NCBI RefSeq assembly: GCF_015265435.1
Contig: NZ_JABJWH010000010.1
Coordinates: forward strand, 124,001 to 188,000
Reading direction: 5' to 3'
From: Alloalcanivorax profundimaris
Lineage (GTDB): Bacteria > Pseudomonadota > Gammaproteobacteria > Pseudomonadales > Alcanivoracaceae
DNA length: 64,000 bases
Shown: positions 52,787 to 62,090 of the stretch, one piece after another
Position numbering within the stretch: position 1 is the stretch's first letter
Layout of the letters: every line of letters begins with the position of its first letter
Notes under the pieces: generated by a model
Databases searched by the model: none
Told to the model about the DNA's origin: nothing
The model's input: only the letters and a program-made list of their open reading frames with translations
Program-made: the position numbers and the translations under genes

Positions 52787-53833
52787 CTAGACCAGGGCGG
52801 CGGCCTTGATCTGGGCGTGGAGCGCCAGGCCCGGACGCAGCCCCAGACGGTCCCGGGACAGGGTGGAGACCCGCGCCAGCAGCCACTGGTCGGCGCAGCG
52901 CAGGCGCACCAGGCACTGGCCGTGGCCCAGGTCACGCAGGGCGTCCACGGTGGCGGGCAGGATATTGAGAACACTGGAATCCCGCACCGGGCTGAGCGCC
53001 AGGCTCACGTCCCGGGCCGCCACCTTGAGGCGCGGCGTGTCGCCCCGGGGACCGGCGGCGGGCAGGCGCAGCACGGCGTCGCCCAGGGTCAGCTCGAGCA
53101 GATGGTGGCGCTCGTCGTAGCCCCGGTGGCGGGTACGCAACACCACCGCCGCCTGGCCGCCGGCGGCCAGGGGCCCGTGCAGGCCGGCCAGGCACTCCGC
53201 CAGGGGGCCCTGCTCGCGCAGGCCGCCCCGGTCCAGCCACCACAGGTGGTCGCCCAAGGTCATCACTTCGTCGAGCTGGTGGGTCACGTAGAGCACCGGC
53301 AGACGTTCACCGACCCGGGCGATCACCGCCATCAACGCCTGGCGGCGCTCCGCGTCCAGGGCGGACAGGGGCTCGTCCAGCATCAGCAGGTCCGGTTCGG
53401 TGAGCAGGGCCCGAGCCAGAGCCACGCGCTGGGCCTCGCCGCCGGACAGGCCGGCCACGCCGCGCTCCATCAGCGGCTGCAGCTCGGTCAGCGCCACCAC
53501 TTCCCGCCAGCGGCCGTCGGTGGCGCCGGAGCGGCGCGCCGCGAAGCGCAGGTTGCCGGCCACGTCCAGGTGCGGGAACAGGGTCGGCCGTTGCAGCATC
53601 AGGCCCACCGGGCGGCGGTGGGCGGGAAGAGCCTGGTGCTCGTCCTGCCACACCCGATCATCGAAGCGGATCAGGCCCCGGCACGGCTGCAGGCCGGCGA
53701 TCGCCTTGAGCAGGCTGCTCTTGCCGGCCCCGGAGACGCCAAACAGGATGGTCACGCCGCGCTCCGGCAGCGCGCCGTTGACGCTGAGCCGGAAATCGCC
53801 CCGCTCCAGGGCCAGATCCACCTGCAGACTCAT
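52787..53833 (-). CDS. modC: Molybdate ABC transporter ATP-binding protein ModC
   Basis: The 348-residue protein has Walker A FGVSGAGKSS (about 31-40), signature LSGGEAQRVALARALL, Walker B LLMLDEPLSALD and a C-terminal molybdate-binding TOBE/Mop domain (about 285-345). It overlaps modB by 4 bases; the ATG at 53833 is preferred over 53875 inside modB. Confidence 0.95.
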   Translation of the reverse strand: MSLQVDLALERGDFRLSVNGALPERGVTILFGVSGAGKSSLLKAIAGLQPCRGLIRFDDRVWQDEHQALPAHRRPVGLMLQRPTLFPHLDVAGNLRFAARRSGATDGRWREVVALTELQPLMERGVAGLSGGEAQRVALARALLTEPDLLMLDEPLSALDAERRQALMAVIARVGERLPVLYVTHQLDEVMTLGDHLWWLDRGGLREQGPLAECLAGLHGPLAAGGQAAVVLRTRHRGYDERHHLLELTLGDAVLRLPAAGPRGDTPRLKVAARDVSLALSPVRDSSVLNILPATVDALRDLGHGQCLVRLRCADQWLLARVSTLSRDRLGLRPGLALHAQIKAAALV

Positions 53834-54510
53834 GGCAGCGCCCCCGGGCGCCGCTGCCAGCGGAACAGGCCCCACAGCATCGCCACCGAAAGCACCACCA
53901 GCACCAGGGCCAGATGATGGGCCCGGGCGTAGTCCCCCACTTCCACATGCTCGTAGAGCGCCACGGACGCCACCCGGGTCTCGCCGGCCAGACTCCCGCC
54001 GATCATCAGCACCACGCCGAATTCCCCCAGGGTGTGGGCGAAACCGAGCACCGCCGCCGACAGATAACCGGGCCGGGCCAGGGGCATCACCACATTGCGG
54101 AACCGGTCCCAGGGCGGCGCGCCCAGGGTGGCGGCCATGTCCAGGGTGTCCCGGTCGATGGCGGCGAAGGCGTTCTTGAGCGGTTGCAGCACGAACGGCA
54201 GGGAATAGATCACCGACCCGATCACCAGGCCGGTGAAGGTGAACGCCAGGCTATGGCCACCCCACAGGCGGGCCAGCAGACCGCCCGGCCCGTCCGGGCC
54301 GAGCCACAGAAGCAGGTAGAAGCCCAGCACCGTGGGCGGCAGCACCAGCGGCAACGCCAGTACCGATTCCAGCAGGGCCTGGCCGGGGCGCCGGCGGCGC
54401 GCCAGCCACCAGGCCAGGGGCGTGCAGATCACCAGCAACAGACCGGTGCTGATCAGCGCCAGGCGGACGCTGACCCACAGCGCCTGCCAGTCCGCCGGGG
54501 AGACGTTCAA
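53830..54510 (-). CDS. modB: Molybdate ABC transporter permease ModB
   Basis: Inner-membrane permease of 226 residues with about five helices. The EAA loop is AATLGAPPWDRFRNVVMPLARPGYL. Typical ModB start VSVRLALISTGLLLVICTPLAWWLARR. It overlaps modA by 4 bases and modC by 4. Confidence 0.95.
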   Translation of the reverse strand: MNVSPADWQALWVSVRLALISTGLLLVICTPLAWWLARRRRPGQALLESVLALPLVLPPTVLGFYLLLWLGPDGPGGLLARLWGGHSLAFTFTGLVIGSVIYSLPFVLQPLKNAFAAIDRDTLDMAATLGAPPWDRFRNVVMPLARPGYLSAAVLGFAHTLGEFGVVLMIGGSLAGETRVASVALYEHVEVGDYARAHHLALVLVVLSVAMLWGLFRWQRRPGALP

Positions 54511-55232
54511 CGGGGCGCCAGCCCGTAACCGGCCTGCTCGATGCGTTCACCGGCGGCCTCCGTGGCGAGAAAATCGTAGAAGGCGCGGGCCGCCGGGCGC
54601 TCTACCAGCAGCAGGCTTTGCTGCTCGATGGCCGGGTACAGGGCCGGATCCGGGAGCCACAGGCTGCCGCCGGCGCCCCGTACCTGGCTGAAGGCCACGA
54701 AGCCGGCCTGGGCGGCGCCGCTGCTGGCGTAGTGCCAGGCCTGGCCCACGTTCTCGCCCTGCACGATGTTCACCGAGTCCGGCAGGCCCAGATGGTCGAT
54801 CACCGCCTGGCCGGCGGCGCCATAGGGCGCCAGCCTCGGGTTGGCCAGGGCCAGCGGGCTGATGTCGCCGCTTTTCAGCAGCGCCGGGCCCAGATCCAGG
54901 CCGTCCTGCTTGCTCCACAGGGCCAGCCGGCCCATGGCGTAGATACGCCGTGAGCCGTCCACGCCCAGGCCTTCCTGGTCCAGTTCCTCGGGGCGGCGGG
55001 CGTCGGCGGCCAGGAAGATGTCGAAGGGCGCGCCACGGCGAATCTGCGCCGCCAGCTTGCCGGTGGAGGCCACCGTGGTCTCGATGTCCGCGTCCGGATG
55101 ATCACGCTGGTACAGCGCCACCAGGGTTTCCAGGGGCTTGGCGAAATTAGCGGCCACCGCCACGCGCACCGGATCGGCGGCGGCGCTCAGGGACAACAAC
55201 AGGCCGATCACGGCCACAAGGATGCGCATCAA
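54507..55232 (-). CDS. modA: Molybdate-binding protein ModA
   Basis: Periplasmic binding protein of 241 residues with a 19-residue signal peptide (cleaved near SAAA). Marks are VAVAANFAKPLETL, STGKLAAQIRRGAPFDIFLAAD and LVERPAARAFYDFL. It begins one base from the trhO stop, so it has no promoter of its own nearby and must be read with bolA-trhO. ModE is not seen. Confidence 0.94.
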   Translation of the reverse strand: MMRILVAVIGLLLSLSAAADPVRVAVAANFAKPLETLVALYQRDHPDADIETTVASTGKLAAQIRRGAPFDIFLAADARRPEELDQEGLGVDGSRRIYAMGRLALWSKQDGLDLGPALLKSGDISPLALANPRLAPYGAAGQAVIDHLGLPDSVNIVQGENVGQAWHYASSGAAQAGFVAFSQVRGAGGSLWLPDPALYPAIEQQSLLLVERPAARAFYDFLATEAAGERIEQAGYGLAPR

Positions 55233-56174
55233 TCAGGACTCCTCGGAGGGCTCGCGGGGATCGTGGCCAAGGTGCGGCTCGCCGCGCCGCCGGGCCAGCT
55301 CGATCTGCTTCTGGCGTTCGGCGAAGCGCGCTTTCTGCTCCGCCGTGGATTCGTGGTAGCAGTGCGGGCAGGACACCCCCTGCTGGAATTGCGGCGACGC
55401 CTTGTCGGCCTCGGAAATCGGCCGCCGGCAGGCGTGGCACTGGTCGTAACCGCCCGGCTCCAGATCGTGGTTCACGGTGACGCGTTCATCGAACACGAAA
55501 CACTCGCCGCGCCACAGGGAGCGGTCCTCGGGCATGGTTTCCAGGTACTTCAGGATGCCGCCCTTGAGGTGGTAGACCTCCTCGAAACCCTGCTCCTTCA
55601 GGTAGGCGGTGGATTTCTCGCAACGGATGCCGCCGGTGCAGAACATGGCCACCCGTTTGTGGCGGGCCGGGTCCAGGTTGTCGCGCACGTAATCGGGGAA
55701 ATCCCGGAACGCCTTGGTATTGGGGTTCACCGCCCCCTGGAAGGTGCCCACCTCGTACTCATAATCGTTGCGGGTATCGATCACCAGGGTTTCCGGGTCG
55801 GCGATCACCCGGTTCCATTCCTCCGCTTCCAGGTAGGTGCCCCGGCTGCGGTTGGGGTCCAGGTCCTCCACGCCCATGGTGACGATTTCCTTCTTGAGCT
55901 TGACCTTGGTGCGCAGGAAGGGGTGCTGGTCGGTGAAGGATTCCTTGTATTCCAGCTCTTCCAGGCGCGGGTCGGCGCGCAGCCAGTCGAGCACCGCGTC
56001 GATGTCGGCGCGGCGCCCGGAGACGGTGCCGTTGATGCCCTCCCGGGCAAGCAGCAGCGTGCCCTTCACGTCGCGCTCCAGCATCAGCGCCAGCAGCGGC
56101 TCGCGCAGCGACTGAAAATCCTCCAGCCGGGTGAAGCGGTAGAGCGCCGCCACCACGATGTCGCCGGCGCTCAT
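55233..56174 (-). CDS. trhO: tRNA uridine 34 hydroxylase TrhO (rhodanese family)
   Basis: Oxygen-dependent hydroxylase (313 residues; formerly YceA) forming 5-hydroxyuridine at tRNA position 34. The N-terminal ferredoxin-like domain (1-95) is followed by a rhodanese domain with [21 protein letters not shown] and active-site Cys in [11 protein letters not shown]. The C-terminus holds a zinc-ribbon-like CHAC...CPHC (about 265-290). Overlaps the bolA stop by 4 bases. Confidence 0.95.
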   Translation of the reverse strand: MSAGDIVVAALYRFTRLEDFQSLREPLLALMLERDVKGTLLLAREGINGTVSGRRADIDAVLDWLRADPRLEELEYKESFTDQHPFLRTKVKLKKEIVTMGVEDLDPNRSRGTYLEAEEWNRVIADPETLVIDTRNDYEYEVGTFQGAVNPNTKAFRDFPDYVRDNLDPARHKRVAMFCTGGIRCEKSTAYLKEQGFEEVYHLKGGILKYLETMPEDRSLWRGECFVFDERVTVNHDLEPGGYDQCHACRRPISEADKASPQFQQGVSCPHCYHESTAEQKARFAERQKQIELARRRGEPHLGHDPREPSEES

Positions 56175-56503
56175 CGGCGGAACTCCGGATCATGCTTGCT
56201 GCCGCCCCGGCAGTCCGGCGAATCCGCCACGTCACCGCCCTGGGCGCGCCATTCCTCCGGCGTGAACAGGTGCAACGCCAGGGCGTGCACCGGGCCGTTC
56301 AGTTCCTCGCCGAGCACGCCGTACACCGCCTGATGGCGACGCACCGGCATCTGCCCCTGAAAGCTTTCGGAGACCACCACCAGCTTGAAGTGGGTTTCCG
56401 AATCCGGCGGCACATTGTGCTTGTGACTCTCGTTCTCGATCCGTAAATGATCGACGGGCAAGGCGTCACGCACCTTGCGTTCAATGGCCTGGGCCACGGT
56501 CAT
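56171..56503 (-). CDS. bolA: BolA family protein
   Basis: Protein of 110 residues with the BolA fold (1-90): [24 protein letters not shown], read in part, and [17 protein letters not shown]. BolA proteins bind glutaredoxins and [2Fe-2S] clusters and affect cell shape and stress response. A 20-residue tail ([17 protein letters not shown]) carries a Cys. It heads the bolA-trhO-modABC run. Confidence 0.93.
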   Translation of the reverse strand: MTVAQAIERKVRDALPVDHLRIENESHKHNVPPDSETHFKLVVVSESFQGQMPVRRHQAVYGVLGEELNGPVHALALHLFTPEEWRAQGGDVADSPDCRGGSKHDPEFRR

Positions 56504-56549
56504 GGGAGGGCTCCTGATTAGCGAGGGCTATATTCTACGCTTTATAACG

Positions 56550-58088
56550 CTAGTTTGCAGTCCCCGGGCTCGGACGCGGGATGATGTCCGCCCACAGGGC
56601 TTCATCGTCGGCCTGGAACAGCGCCGCCGTGGCGTCGCCGGGGCCGTACTGGACCACCCGGCGGCCTTCGCCCCAGGCTGGCCCGGAGGGCGCCTCGCCC
56701 CGGGCGAAGGCGCCCCAGTCATCGCGCACCCGCTCGGACAGCGCCCGGGCCTGGTCGGTGCCGCCGGTGAAGAACTGGCCGGGCACGGTGTCGGTGACGC
56801 CGAACACGAACGGCACGTCGACCACGTGGCAGGCGCCCATGGGCACGCCGAACTGCTGGCTGGGCCAGGTGAACTGGTAGCCGTAGGTGTCGGGCCGGTG
56901 GGCGGCCTGGGCATCCAGCAGACGCAGGGTGGGGATACGGAACAGCCGGTCGGTCTCCATGGCGGAGAACCAGTCCATGTTGCTGCGCGCCGGGTCCGGG
57001 GTGACGGTGCGCCGGTAATGGGCCAGCACCCGCTCGCCATTACCCGGCAGGGCGCGCTCGAAGCGACGCAGGATCTCCTCGTCGTCATAGCCGCGCAGCT
57101 CCTCCACGGTGGGAAAGCCGGCCAGCGGCCCGGCGTACTGGAAGAAGTGGTATTCGTCCCGGCACACGCCGGCCATCAGGGCGATGTCGGCGGCCTCGCC
57201 GTCGGCGATGGCGTCCACCGGCAGGCGCGGCAGCAGGTCGCCGTCCACCATGGGCATGAAATTCATGGCGAACTGGGGCGTGGTATCGCGCTGGCCGCGC
57301 CGGACCAGGGTGCGCAGGGCCTGATTCTGGGCCTTGATCCAGGCCTTGGCGTCGGCGTCGCGCAGCTTATCGGCGGCGCCGCCGTCACCGGGCAGCGCCT
57401 CCAGGAAGGCGCGGGTCACCTTGGCCACTTCCTGCGGATCAAGGGCGAAATCGGCGGCGCCGGATTGCACGATGGCGGCCTGGAACAAAGGCCGCGCCCG
57501 GGGCGTGGCCATCAGGGTGGCGACGCTGAAGCCGCCGGCGGATTCACCGAAGATGGTCACCCGGTCCGAACGGCCACCGAAGGCTTCGATATGGCGGTTG
57601 ACCCATTCCAGGGCCGCCACCTGATCGCGCAGGCCCAGGTTGGTGTCCGCGTCCAGCTCCGGCGCCACCGCGCTGAAATCCGCGAACCCGTGGGCGCCCA
57701 GGCGGTAAGCCGCGTTCACCACGATCACCTTCTGGCTGGCCGCCAGGGCGGCGCCGTTATACAGGATCTGGGACGCGGAGCCGGCCACGTAGCCGCCGCC
57801 GTGGTACCAGAGCATCACCGGGAAGGGCCCCTCCCCTTCCGGCACCCAGATGTTCAGGTAGAGGCAGTCCTCGCCGGAGTCCTCCACCCCCATCATCGGA
57901 TTGCGCACCTGCAGAGACGGCAGCGGGTACCGGTCGGCGCGCGTCACCGCCTTGCTGTCCGGCAACGGCCGGGGCGCCTTGAAACGGTCCTCGCCCAAGG
58001 GCGGCCGCGCGAACGGCACGCCCCGGAATTCCTGAACGCCGTCGCCGGCCACTGCGTCATAGGTGCCCTGGGGCAATACCACTTGCAT
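56550..58088 (-). CDS. Type B carboxylesterase
   Basis: Alpha/beta hydrolase of 512 residues: FRGVPFARPPLGEDRFKAP and EDCLYLNIWVPE are carboxylesterase-type-B signatures, the oxyanion hole is WYHGGGYVAGSA, and the nucleophile is Ser183 in GESAGG. No signal peptide, so cytoplasmic. It probably hydrolyses short or aromatic esters; the true substrate cannot be told. Start ATG at 58088, with a divergent phasin gene 128 bases away. Confidence 0.88.
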   Translation of the reverse strand: MQVVLPQGTYDAVAGDGVQEFRGVPFARPPLGEDRFKAPRPLPDSKAVTRADRYPLPSLQVRNPMMGVEDSGEDCLYLNIWVPEGEGPFPVMLWYHGGGYVAGSASQILYNGAALAASQKVIVVNAAYRLGAHGFADFSAVAPELDADTNLGLRDQVAALEWVNRHIEAFGGRSDRVTIFGESAGGFSVATLMATPRARPLFQAAIVQSGAADFALDPQEVAKVTRAFLEALPGDGGAADKLRDADAKAWIKAQNQALRTLVRRGQRDTTPQFAMNFMPMVDGDLLPRLPVDAIADGEAADIALMAGVCRDEYHFFQYAGPLAGFPTVEELRGYDDEEILRRFERALPGNGERVLAHYRRTVTPDPARSNMDWFSAMETDRLFRIPTLRLLDAQAAHRPDTYGYQFTWPSQQFGVPMGACHVVDVPFVFGVTDTVPGQFFTGGTDQARALSERVRDDWGAFARGEAPSGPAWGEGRRVVQYGPGDATAALFQADDEALWADIIPRPSPGTAN

Positions 58089-58133
58089 GATGCGCTTTCT
58101 CCCTGGTCCCGGCGGCCCGGGACAGCTTGTTTA

Positions 58134-58146
58134 ATTGTTGGACAAT
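58134..58146. promoter_or_regulatory. Small inverted repeat in esterase/phasin spacer
   Basis: ATTGT-TGG-ACAAT, a 5+5 inverted repeat in the AT-rich middle of the divergent 128-base spacer. It could be an operator; no protein is implied. Confidence 0.25.
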
Positions 58147-58216
58147 ATCCCGTGATCGACGCGGCGCCCTGGTTACCATTTGCTCACTTACACCATTGGA
58201 AAAGGAGGCCCACTCC

Positions 58217-58537
58217 ATGACTGACACCACGTCCACCAACGACACGGTCACCGAGCTCAACGCCACGGCGGACAAGCTTACCAAAGCCGCGCGCGGCGCG
58301 TTCACCCGAATCTCCGAAACCGGCCGCGACTGGTTCCAGGAACTGGTGAAAACCGGCGAGGCCCTGCGCGATCGCAACGCCAAGAAAAGCGGCGGCGCGA
58401 AGAGCCAGGACGACTGGCGGGCACGTCTGGCACACGGTCTGGGCCTGCCCACCCGGGAAGAAATGGAAAGCCTGGACAAGAAGCTCAACCGCATCAGCCG
58501 CAAGGTCAACAAACTGGCCCGCGAACAGAAGGCCTGA
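58217..58537 (+). CDS. Phasin-like protein (PhaI/PhaF-type)
   Basis: Amphipathic, helix-rich protein of 106 residues. GRDWFQELVKTGEAL resembles the phasin N-terminal signature, and the C-terminal half (LGLPTREEMESLDKKLNRIS, then KVNKLAREQKA) resembles the heptad-rich polymerisation region of PhaI. Phasins coat polyhydroxyalkanoate granules. AAAAGGAGG precedes the ATG at 58217. Acetoacetyl-CoA synthetase in the same window is also linked to polyhydroxybutyrate turnover. Confidence 0.7.
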   Translation: MTDTTSTNDTVTELNATADKLTKAARGAFTRISETGRDWFQELVKTGEALRDRNAKKSGGAKSQDDWRARLAHGLGLPTREEMESLDKKLNRISRKVNKLAREQKA

Positions 58538-58662
58538 TCCAGCGGTCCGTGAACCGGCCGGGCCAGGAGCGGCCCGGTCGGTGGTTTTCGTCATTGACTT
58601 GCCCCACCCCCCTGACGTTTCCTGATGCTTCGCTTCGCCGACATCGATAACAAGAAACGCCT

Positions 58663-59700
58663 ATGTCCAACGTCGCCTCCGCCCGCTTCGGCTCCCTCAC
58701 CGTGGCTTCGTTCTGGATCGAGTATCTGCTCGACGCCGCCCTGCACGCTGGCGTCGATCTCAGCGAGGCGCTGATCCGCCTGGGCGTCACCGAGGAAGAC
58801 CTGGAATCCCCCGCCGCCCGCATTCCCCTGAGCGTGGAAAACCGGCTGCTGGAACACGCCGTCGCGCGCAGCGGCGACCCCATGTTCGGGCTGCACATGG
58901 GCGAAGGCATCCGCCCGCGCTTCATGGGCGAGCTGGGCTACGCCAGCATGTCCAGCGCCACCCTGCGCGACGCCATCGAACTGATGATTCCCTTTACCCG
59001 GGTCACCTCGGAATTCGCCGAACTGCGCTTCGAATGGCGCGGCCGGGACCTGTGGCTGATCTGGGAGACCCCCTTCGAGGACCTGCCCACCTGCCCGCAC
59101 CGGGTGGATGCCTTCTTCACCGGCGCGGTGGTGTTCGGGCGCTGGATCCTGGGTGCCGAGCGCGATCCCCTGGCCCTGCATCTGCGCCACGGGGCGCCGG
59201 CGGACGACGGCGAATACCGCCGCGTGTTCCGCTGCCCGGTGCACTTCCGGCAGCCGGTGAACGCCCTGGTGCTGGACGAGGCGGTGCTCGACCTGCCTCT
59301 GCGCGACGCCGACCCGGAGGTGCACCGGCTGGCCCGCTCCCGGGTGCAGCGCGCCGTGACCCGCCACCGGGCCCGGGACAACCTGCTCGAACAGGTGCGC
59401 CTGGAAATCCAGCGCCGGCTGGTGGACGGGGTGCCGCAACTGGAGCCCATCGCCGACCGGCTGGGCGTGAAACCCTGGACCCTGCGCCGGCGGCTGCGCG
59501 CCGAGCACACCGATTTTTCCACCTTGCTGGAAGACGAGCGGCGCCGCCTGGCCTGCGACTGGCTGCTGCACAGCGATCGCTCGGTGAATCAGATCGCCCT
59601 GGACCTGGGCTATTCGGAACAAAGCGCCTTCAACCGCGCCTTCAAGCGCTGGTTCGGCGTTACGCCCCTGGGCTACCGAGAAGGTGACGGCGCCCCTTGA
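58663..59700 (+). CDS. AraC family transcriptional regulator
   Basis: The 345-residue protein has an N-terminal Arabinose_bd-type ligand domain (about 15-200, with LHMGEGIRPRFMGELGYASMS in part) and a C-terminal AraC double helix-turn-helix (about 250-340) with ADRLGVKPWTLRRRLRAE and ALDLGYSEQSAFNRAFKRWFGVTP. The group resembles OruR/ArgR-like regulators of catabolic genes. Its last 41 bases overlap the convergent FAD reductase gene. Target unknown. Confidence 0.9.
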   Translation: MSNVASARFGSLTVASFWIEYLLDAALHAGVDLSEALIRLGVTEEDLESPAARIPLSVENRLLEHAVARSGDPMFGLHMGEGIRPRFMGELGYASMSSATLRDAIELMIPFTRVTSEFAELRFEWRGRDLWLIWETPFEDLPTCPHRVDAFFTGAVVFGRWILGAERDPLALHLRHGAPADDGEYRRVFRCPVHFRQPVNALVLDEAVLDLPLRDADPEVHRLARSRVQRAVTRHRARDNLLEQVRLEIQRRLVDGVPQLEPIADRLGVKPWTLRRRLRAEHTDFSTLLEDERRRLACDWLLHSDRSVNQIALDLGYSEQSAFNRAFKRWFGVTPLGYREGDGAP

Positions 59701-60772
59701 GGCTGCGCCAGGCGCGCTTGGTGCCGCCCAGGGTCAGGCCCTCGGCGTACCCGGCCAGCAGGGTCGGCGCCAGCCAGCGGCTCAGGGCGGCGTAGCCCAG
59801 GGCCGGCACGCCGTAGAAGATGCGCGTGATGCGTTCCACCTGGCGCAGTTCCTCGCCCCAGTCCGCCAATAGCAGCGGATAATCCCGCGGGCGGCCGGCC
59901 AGCAGCGCCCCGGCGGCCAGCTGGCCGCTGACCAGGGCGCCGTAGATGCCCTCCCCCAGCAACGGCTCGGTGCTGCCGGCGGCGTCGCCAACGAACAGCA
60001 CCCGCCCGCAGCGCGGCGGGCGCCGCGCCAGCCAGGTGCCAAGGGGATAGCCACCCACCTCTTCCAAGGCGTCGCTGCCCAGGGTCCGGCGGGCGTAATC
60101 CGCCAGGTGCTCGCGGGCCAGCCGTGCCCGATCCCGGCGCCACACGTACAAGCCCACGTTGATGTGATCGCCCTTGGGAAACAGCCAGCCGTAGCCGCCG
60201 GGCACCTCCTGGAAGTCCAGGGTCATGGGGGGATAACGCCGGGCCCGCTCCCGGGGCAGATGCCCCTCCAGAGCCATGGCCGGCGCCGCCGGGGGCTGCC
60301 CCTGCAAGGCGCGCCGCACCGGACTGTGGGCGCCGTCCGCGGCGATCAGCCAGGTGGCGCGCAGCGTCTCGCCCTCGGCGCTGATCAGGGTCACGCCCTG
60401 GTGGTCCTGGCGCACCGCGCGCACCCCGGCGGTGACATGCCACCCGGCGCCCCGCGCCCGCGCCTGCTCCCGGCACAGGGCGTCCAGCTCGCGCCGGTGG
60501 GTCATCACGCAGAACGGCGCCGCCGCGCCCGCCGTCACCGGCGGTTCGCCGGAGCGGCTCATGGCCACCCGGTCCACCCGCTCGCGGATCACCGCGTCCA
60601 GCGGGAAGCGATAGCGCCGCAACGCCTTAATGGTAAGGCCGCCGGCGCAGGGCTTGGGCCGCTCCGGACCGCCGTGCAACAGCAGCACCCGGGCGCCGCC
60701 GGCGGCCAGATCCCAGGCCGCCGCGCAGCCCGCCTGGCCGGCCCCCGCCACGATCACATCCCAGTTTGGCAC
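59660..60772 (-). CDS. FAD-dependent oxidoreductase, geranylgeranyl-reductase-like
   Basis: The 370-residue protein has the N-terminal FAD loop VAGAGQAGCAAAWDLA, the GGR-type PKPCAGGLTIKALR region, an AADGAHSPVRRAL DG motif and VLFVGDAAGSTEPLLGEGIYGAL. It belongs to the group of prenyl and archaeol/geranylgeranyl reductase-like flavoproteins also seen in bacteria without photosynthesis. The substrate is unknown. The 3' end overlaps the AraC gene by 41 bases. Confidence 0.8.
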   Translation of the reverse strand: MPNWDVIVAGAGQAGCAAAWDLAAGGARVLLLHGGPERPKPCAGGLTIKALRRYRFPLDAVIRERVDRVAMSRSGEPPVTAGAAAPFCVMTHRRELDALCREQARARGAGWHVTAGVRAVRQDHQGVTLISAEGETLRATWLIAADGAHSPVRRALQGQPPAAPAMALEGHLPRERARRYPPMTLDFQEVPGGYGWLFPKGDHINVGLYVWRRDRARLAREHLADYARRTLGSDALEEVGGYPLGTWLARRPPRCGRVLFVGDAAGSTEPLLGEGIYGALVSGQLAAGALLAGRPRDYPLLLADWGEELRQVERITRIFYGVPALGYAALSRWLAPTLLAGYAEGLTLGGTKRAWRSLKGRRHLLGSPGA

Positions 60773-60836
60773 CGTCCCCTCCTTTGGTCTGACCCACCGT
60801 CCGCCAACGATCCGTGCGCTCGCCGGGCGGCTACTC

Positions 60837-60842
60837 TATAAT
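60837..60842 (+). promoter_or_regulatory. Candidate -10 of mdh
   Basis: Perfect TATAAT; no convincing -35 seventeen bases upstream. It implies an mdh leader of about 115 bases. Confidence 0.5.
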
Positions 60843-60869
60843 GCGCCGCGTCCAGGGAACCTGGGAATG

Positions 60870-60914
60870 ACTCCCCGGCGGTCGGCGGCCGCCACGGCGC
60901 CACCGCCGGGGAGT
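60870..60914 (+). promoter_or_regulatory. Long hairpin in mdh leader
   Basis: ACTCCCCGGCGGT (60870-60882) and ACCGCCGGGGAGT (60902-60914) are perfect 13-base inverted arms with a 19-base GC-rich loop. It is not followed by T, so it is not a simple terminator; a stabilising or regulatory leader element is possible. Confidence 0.55.
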
Positions 60915-60963
60915 GATTCAGAGGCTCCTCAGCTTCTCCCGACGACTCCAAGGAGATTTTTTC

Positions 60964-61944
60964 ATGAAAGCACCTGTACGCGTTGCTGTCACCGGCGCCG
61001 CTGGTCAAATCAGCTACTCCCTGCTGTTCCGGATCGCCTCCGGCGACATGCTCGGCAAGGACCAGCCGGTCATCCTGCAGCTGCTCGAAATCACCCCCGC
61101 CCTGGAAGCGCTGAAAGGCGTCGCCATGGAACTGGAAGACTGCGCCTTCCCGCTGGTTGCCGGCATCGTGCAGACCGACGACGCCAAGGTGGCCTTCAAG
61201 GACGCCGATTACGCCCTGCTCGTCGGCGCCCGTCCGCGCGGCCCGGGCATGGAGCGCAAGGACCTTCTGGAAGCCAACGCGGCGATCTTCTCCGCCCAGG
61301 GCCAGGCCATCAACGAAACCGCCAGCCGCGACATCAAGGTGCTGGTGGTGGGCAACCCGGCCAACACCAACGCCCTGATCGCCCAGCGCAACGCGCCGGA
61401 CATCGATCCGCGCCAGTTCACCGCCATGACCCGCCTGGACCACAACCGCGCCATGGCGCAGCTGGGCGAAAAGCTGGGCAAGACCGTCAACGACATCAAG
61501 AAGATGACCATCTGGGGCAACCACTCCTCCACCCAGTACCCGGATCTGCACCACTGCGAAGTGGACGGCAAGAACGCCGCCGAGCAGGTCGATCAGCAGT
61601 GGTACGCGGACGAGTACATCCCCACCGTGCAGCAGCGCGGCGCGGCCATCATCAAGGCCCGCGGTGCGTCCTCCGCCGCCTCCGCGGCGAACGCCGCCAT
61701 CGACCACATGCGCTCCTGGGCGCTGGGCACCGATGAAGGCGACTGGGTGTCCATGGGCATCTACAGCGACGGTTCCTACGGCATTCAGGAAGGCCTAATC
61801 TACTCCTTCCCGTGCGTGTGCAAGAACGGCGACTGGGAAATCGTTCAGGGCCTGGAAGTGAACGACTTCTCCCGCGAGCGCATGACCGCCACCGAGACCG
61901 AGCTGGCCGAGGAACGGGACGCGGTGAAACACCTGCTGCCCTGA
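60964..61944 (+). CDS. mdh: Malate dehydrogenase
   Basis: NAD-dependent TCA enzyme of 326 residues, the MDH type 2 (about 326-330) seen in Pseudomonadota. It has [20 protein letters not shown] (Gly-rich NAD loop), the catalytic pair in TRLDHNRA and [11 protein letters not shown] with the active His. AAGGAG precedes the ATG at 60964. Ends before a strong terminator. Confidence 0.97.
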   Translation: MKAPVRVAVTGAAGQISYSLLFRIASGDMLGKDQPVILQLLEITPALEALKGVAMELEDCAFPLVAGIVQTDDAKVAFKDADYALLVGARPRGPGMERKDLLEANAAIFSAQGQAINETASRDIKVLVVGNPANTNALIAQRNAPDIDPRQFTAMTRLDHNRAMAQLGEKLGKTVNDIKKMTIWGNHSSTQYPDLHHCEVDGKNAAEQVDQQWYADEYIPTVQQRGAAIIKARGASSAASAANAAIDHMRSWALGTDEGDWVSMGIYSDGSYGIQEGLIYSFPCVCKNGDWEIVQGLEVNDFSRERMTATETELAEERDAVKHLLP

Positions 61945-61977
61945 CCTTGCCCGCCGTCTCCTGGCGGCGATCGGCGC

Positions 61978-62007
61978 AAAAAAAGGCTCCCCGAGGGGAG
62001 CCTTTTT
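61978..62007 (+). terminator. Bidirectional Rho-independent terminator after mdh
   Basis: GGCTCCC (61985-61991) and GGGAGCC (61996-62002) with a 4-base loop CGAG, preceded by seven A and followed by five T. Confidence 0.9.
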
Positions 62008-62012
62008 GATTC

Positions 62013-62073
62013 ATCGCGGCTGAAGCCGCTCCTACCGCGAACGGTACGCGGTAGGAGCGGCTTCAGCCGCGAT
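62013..62073. repeat. REPIN-like palindromic doublet D
   Basis: Left arm ATCGCGGCTGAAGCCGCTCC, right arm GGAGCGGCTTCAGCCGCGAT; the spacer contains CGCGAACGGTACGCGG. This is the cleanest copy and begins 6 bases after the mdh terminator. Confidence 0.88.
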
Positions 62074-62090
62074 CACCGGCCGGGTAATGC

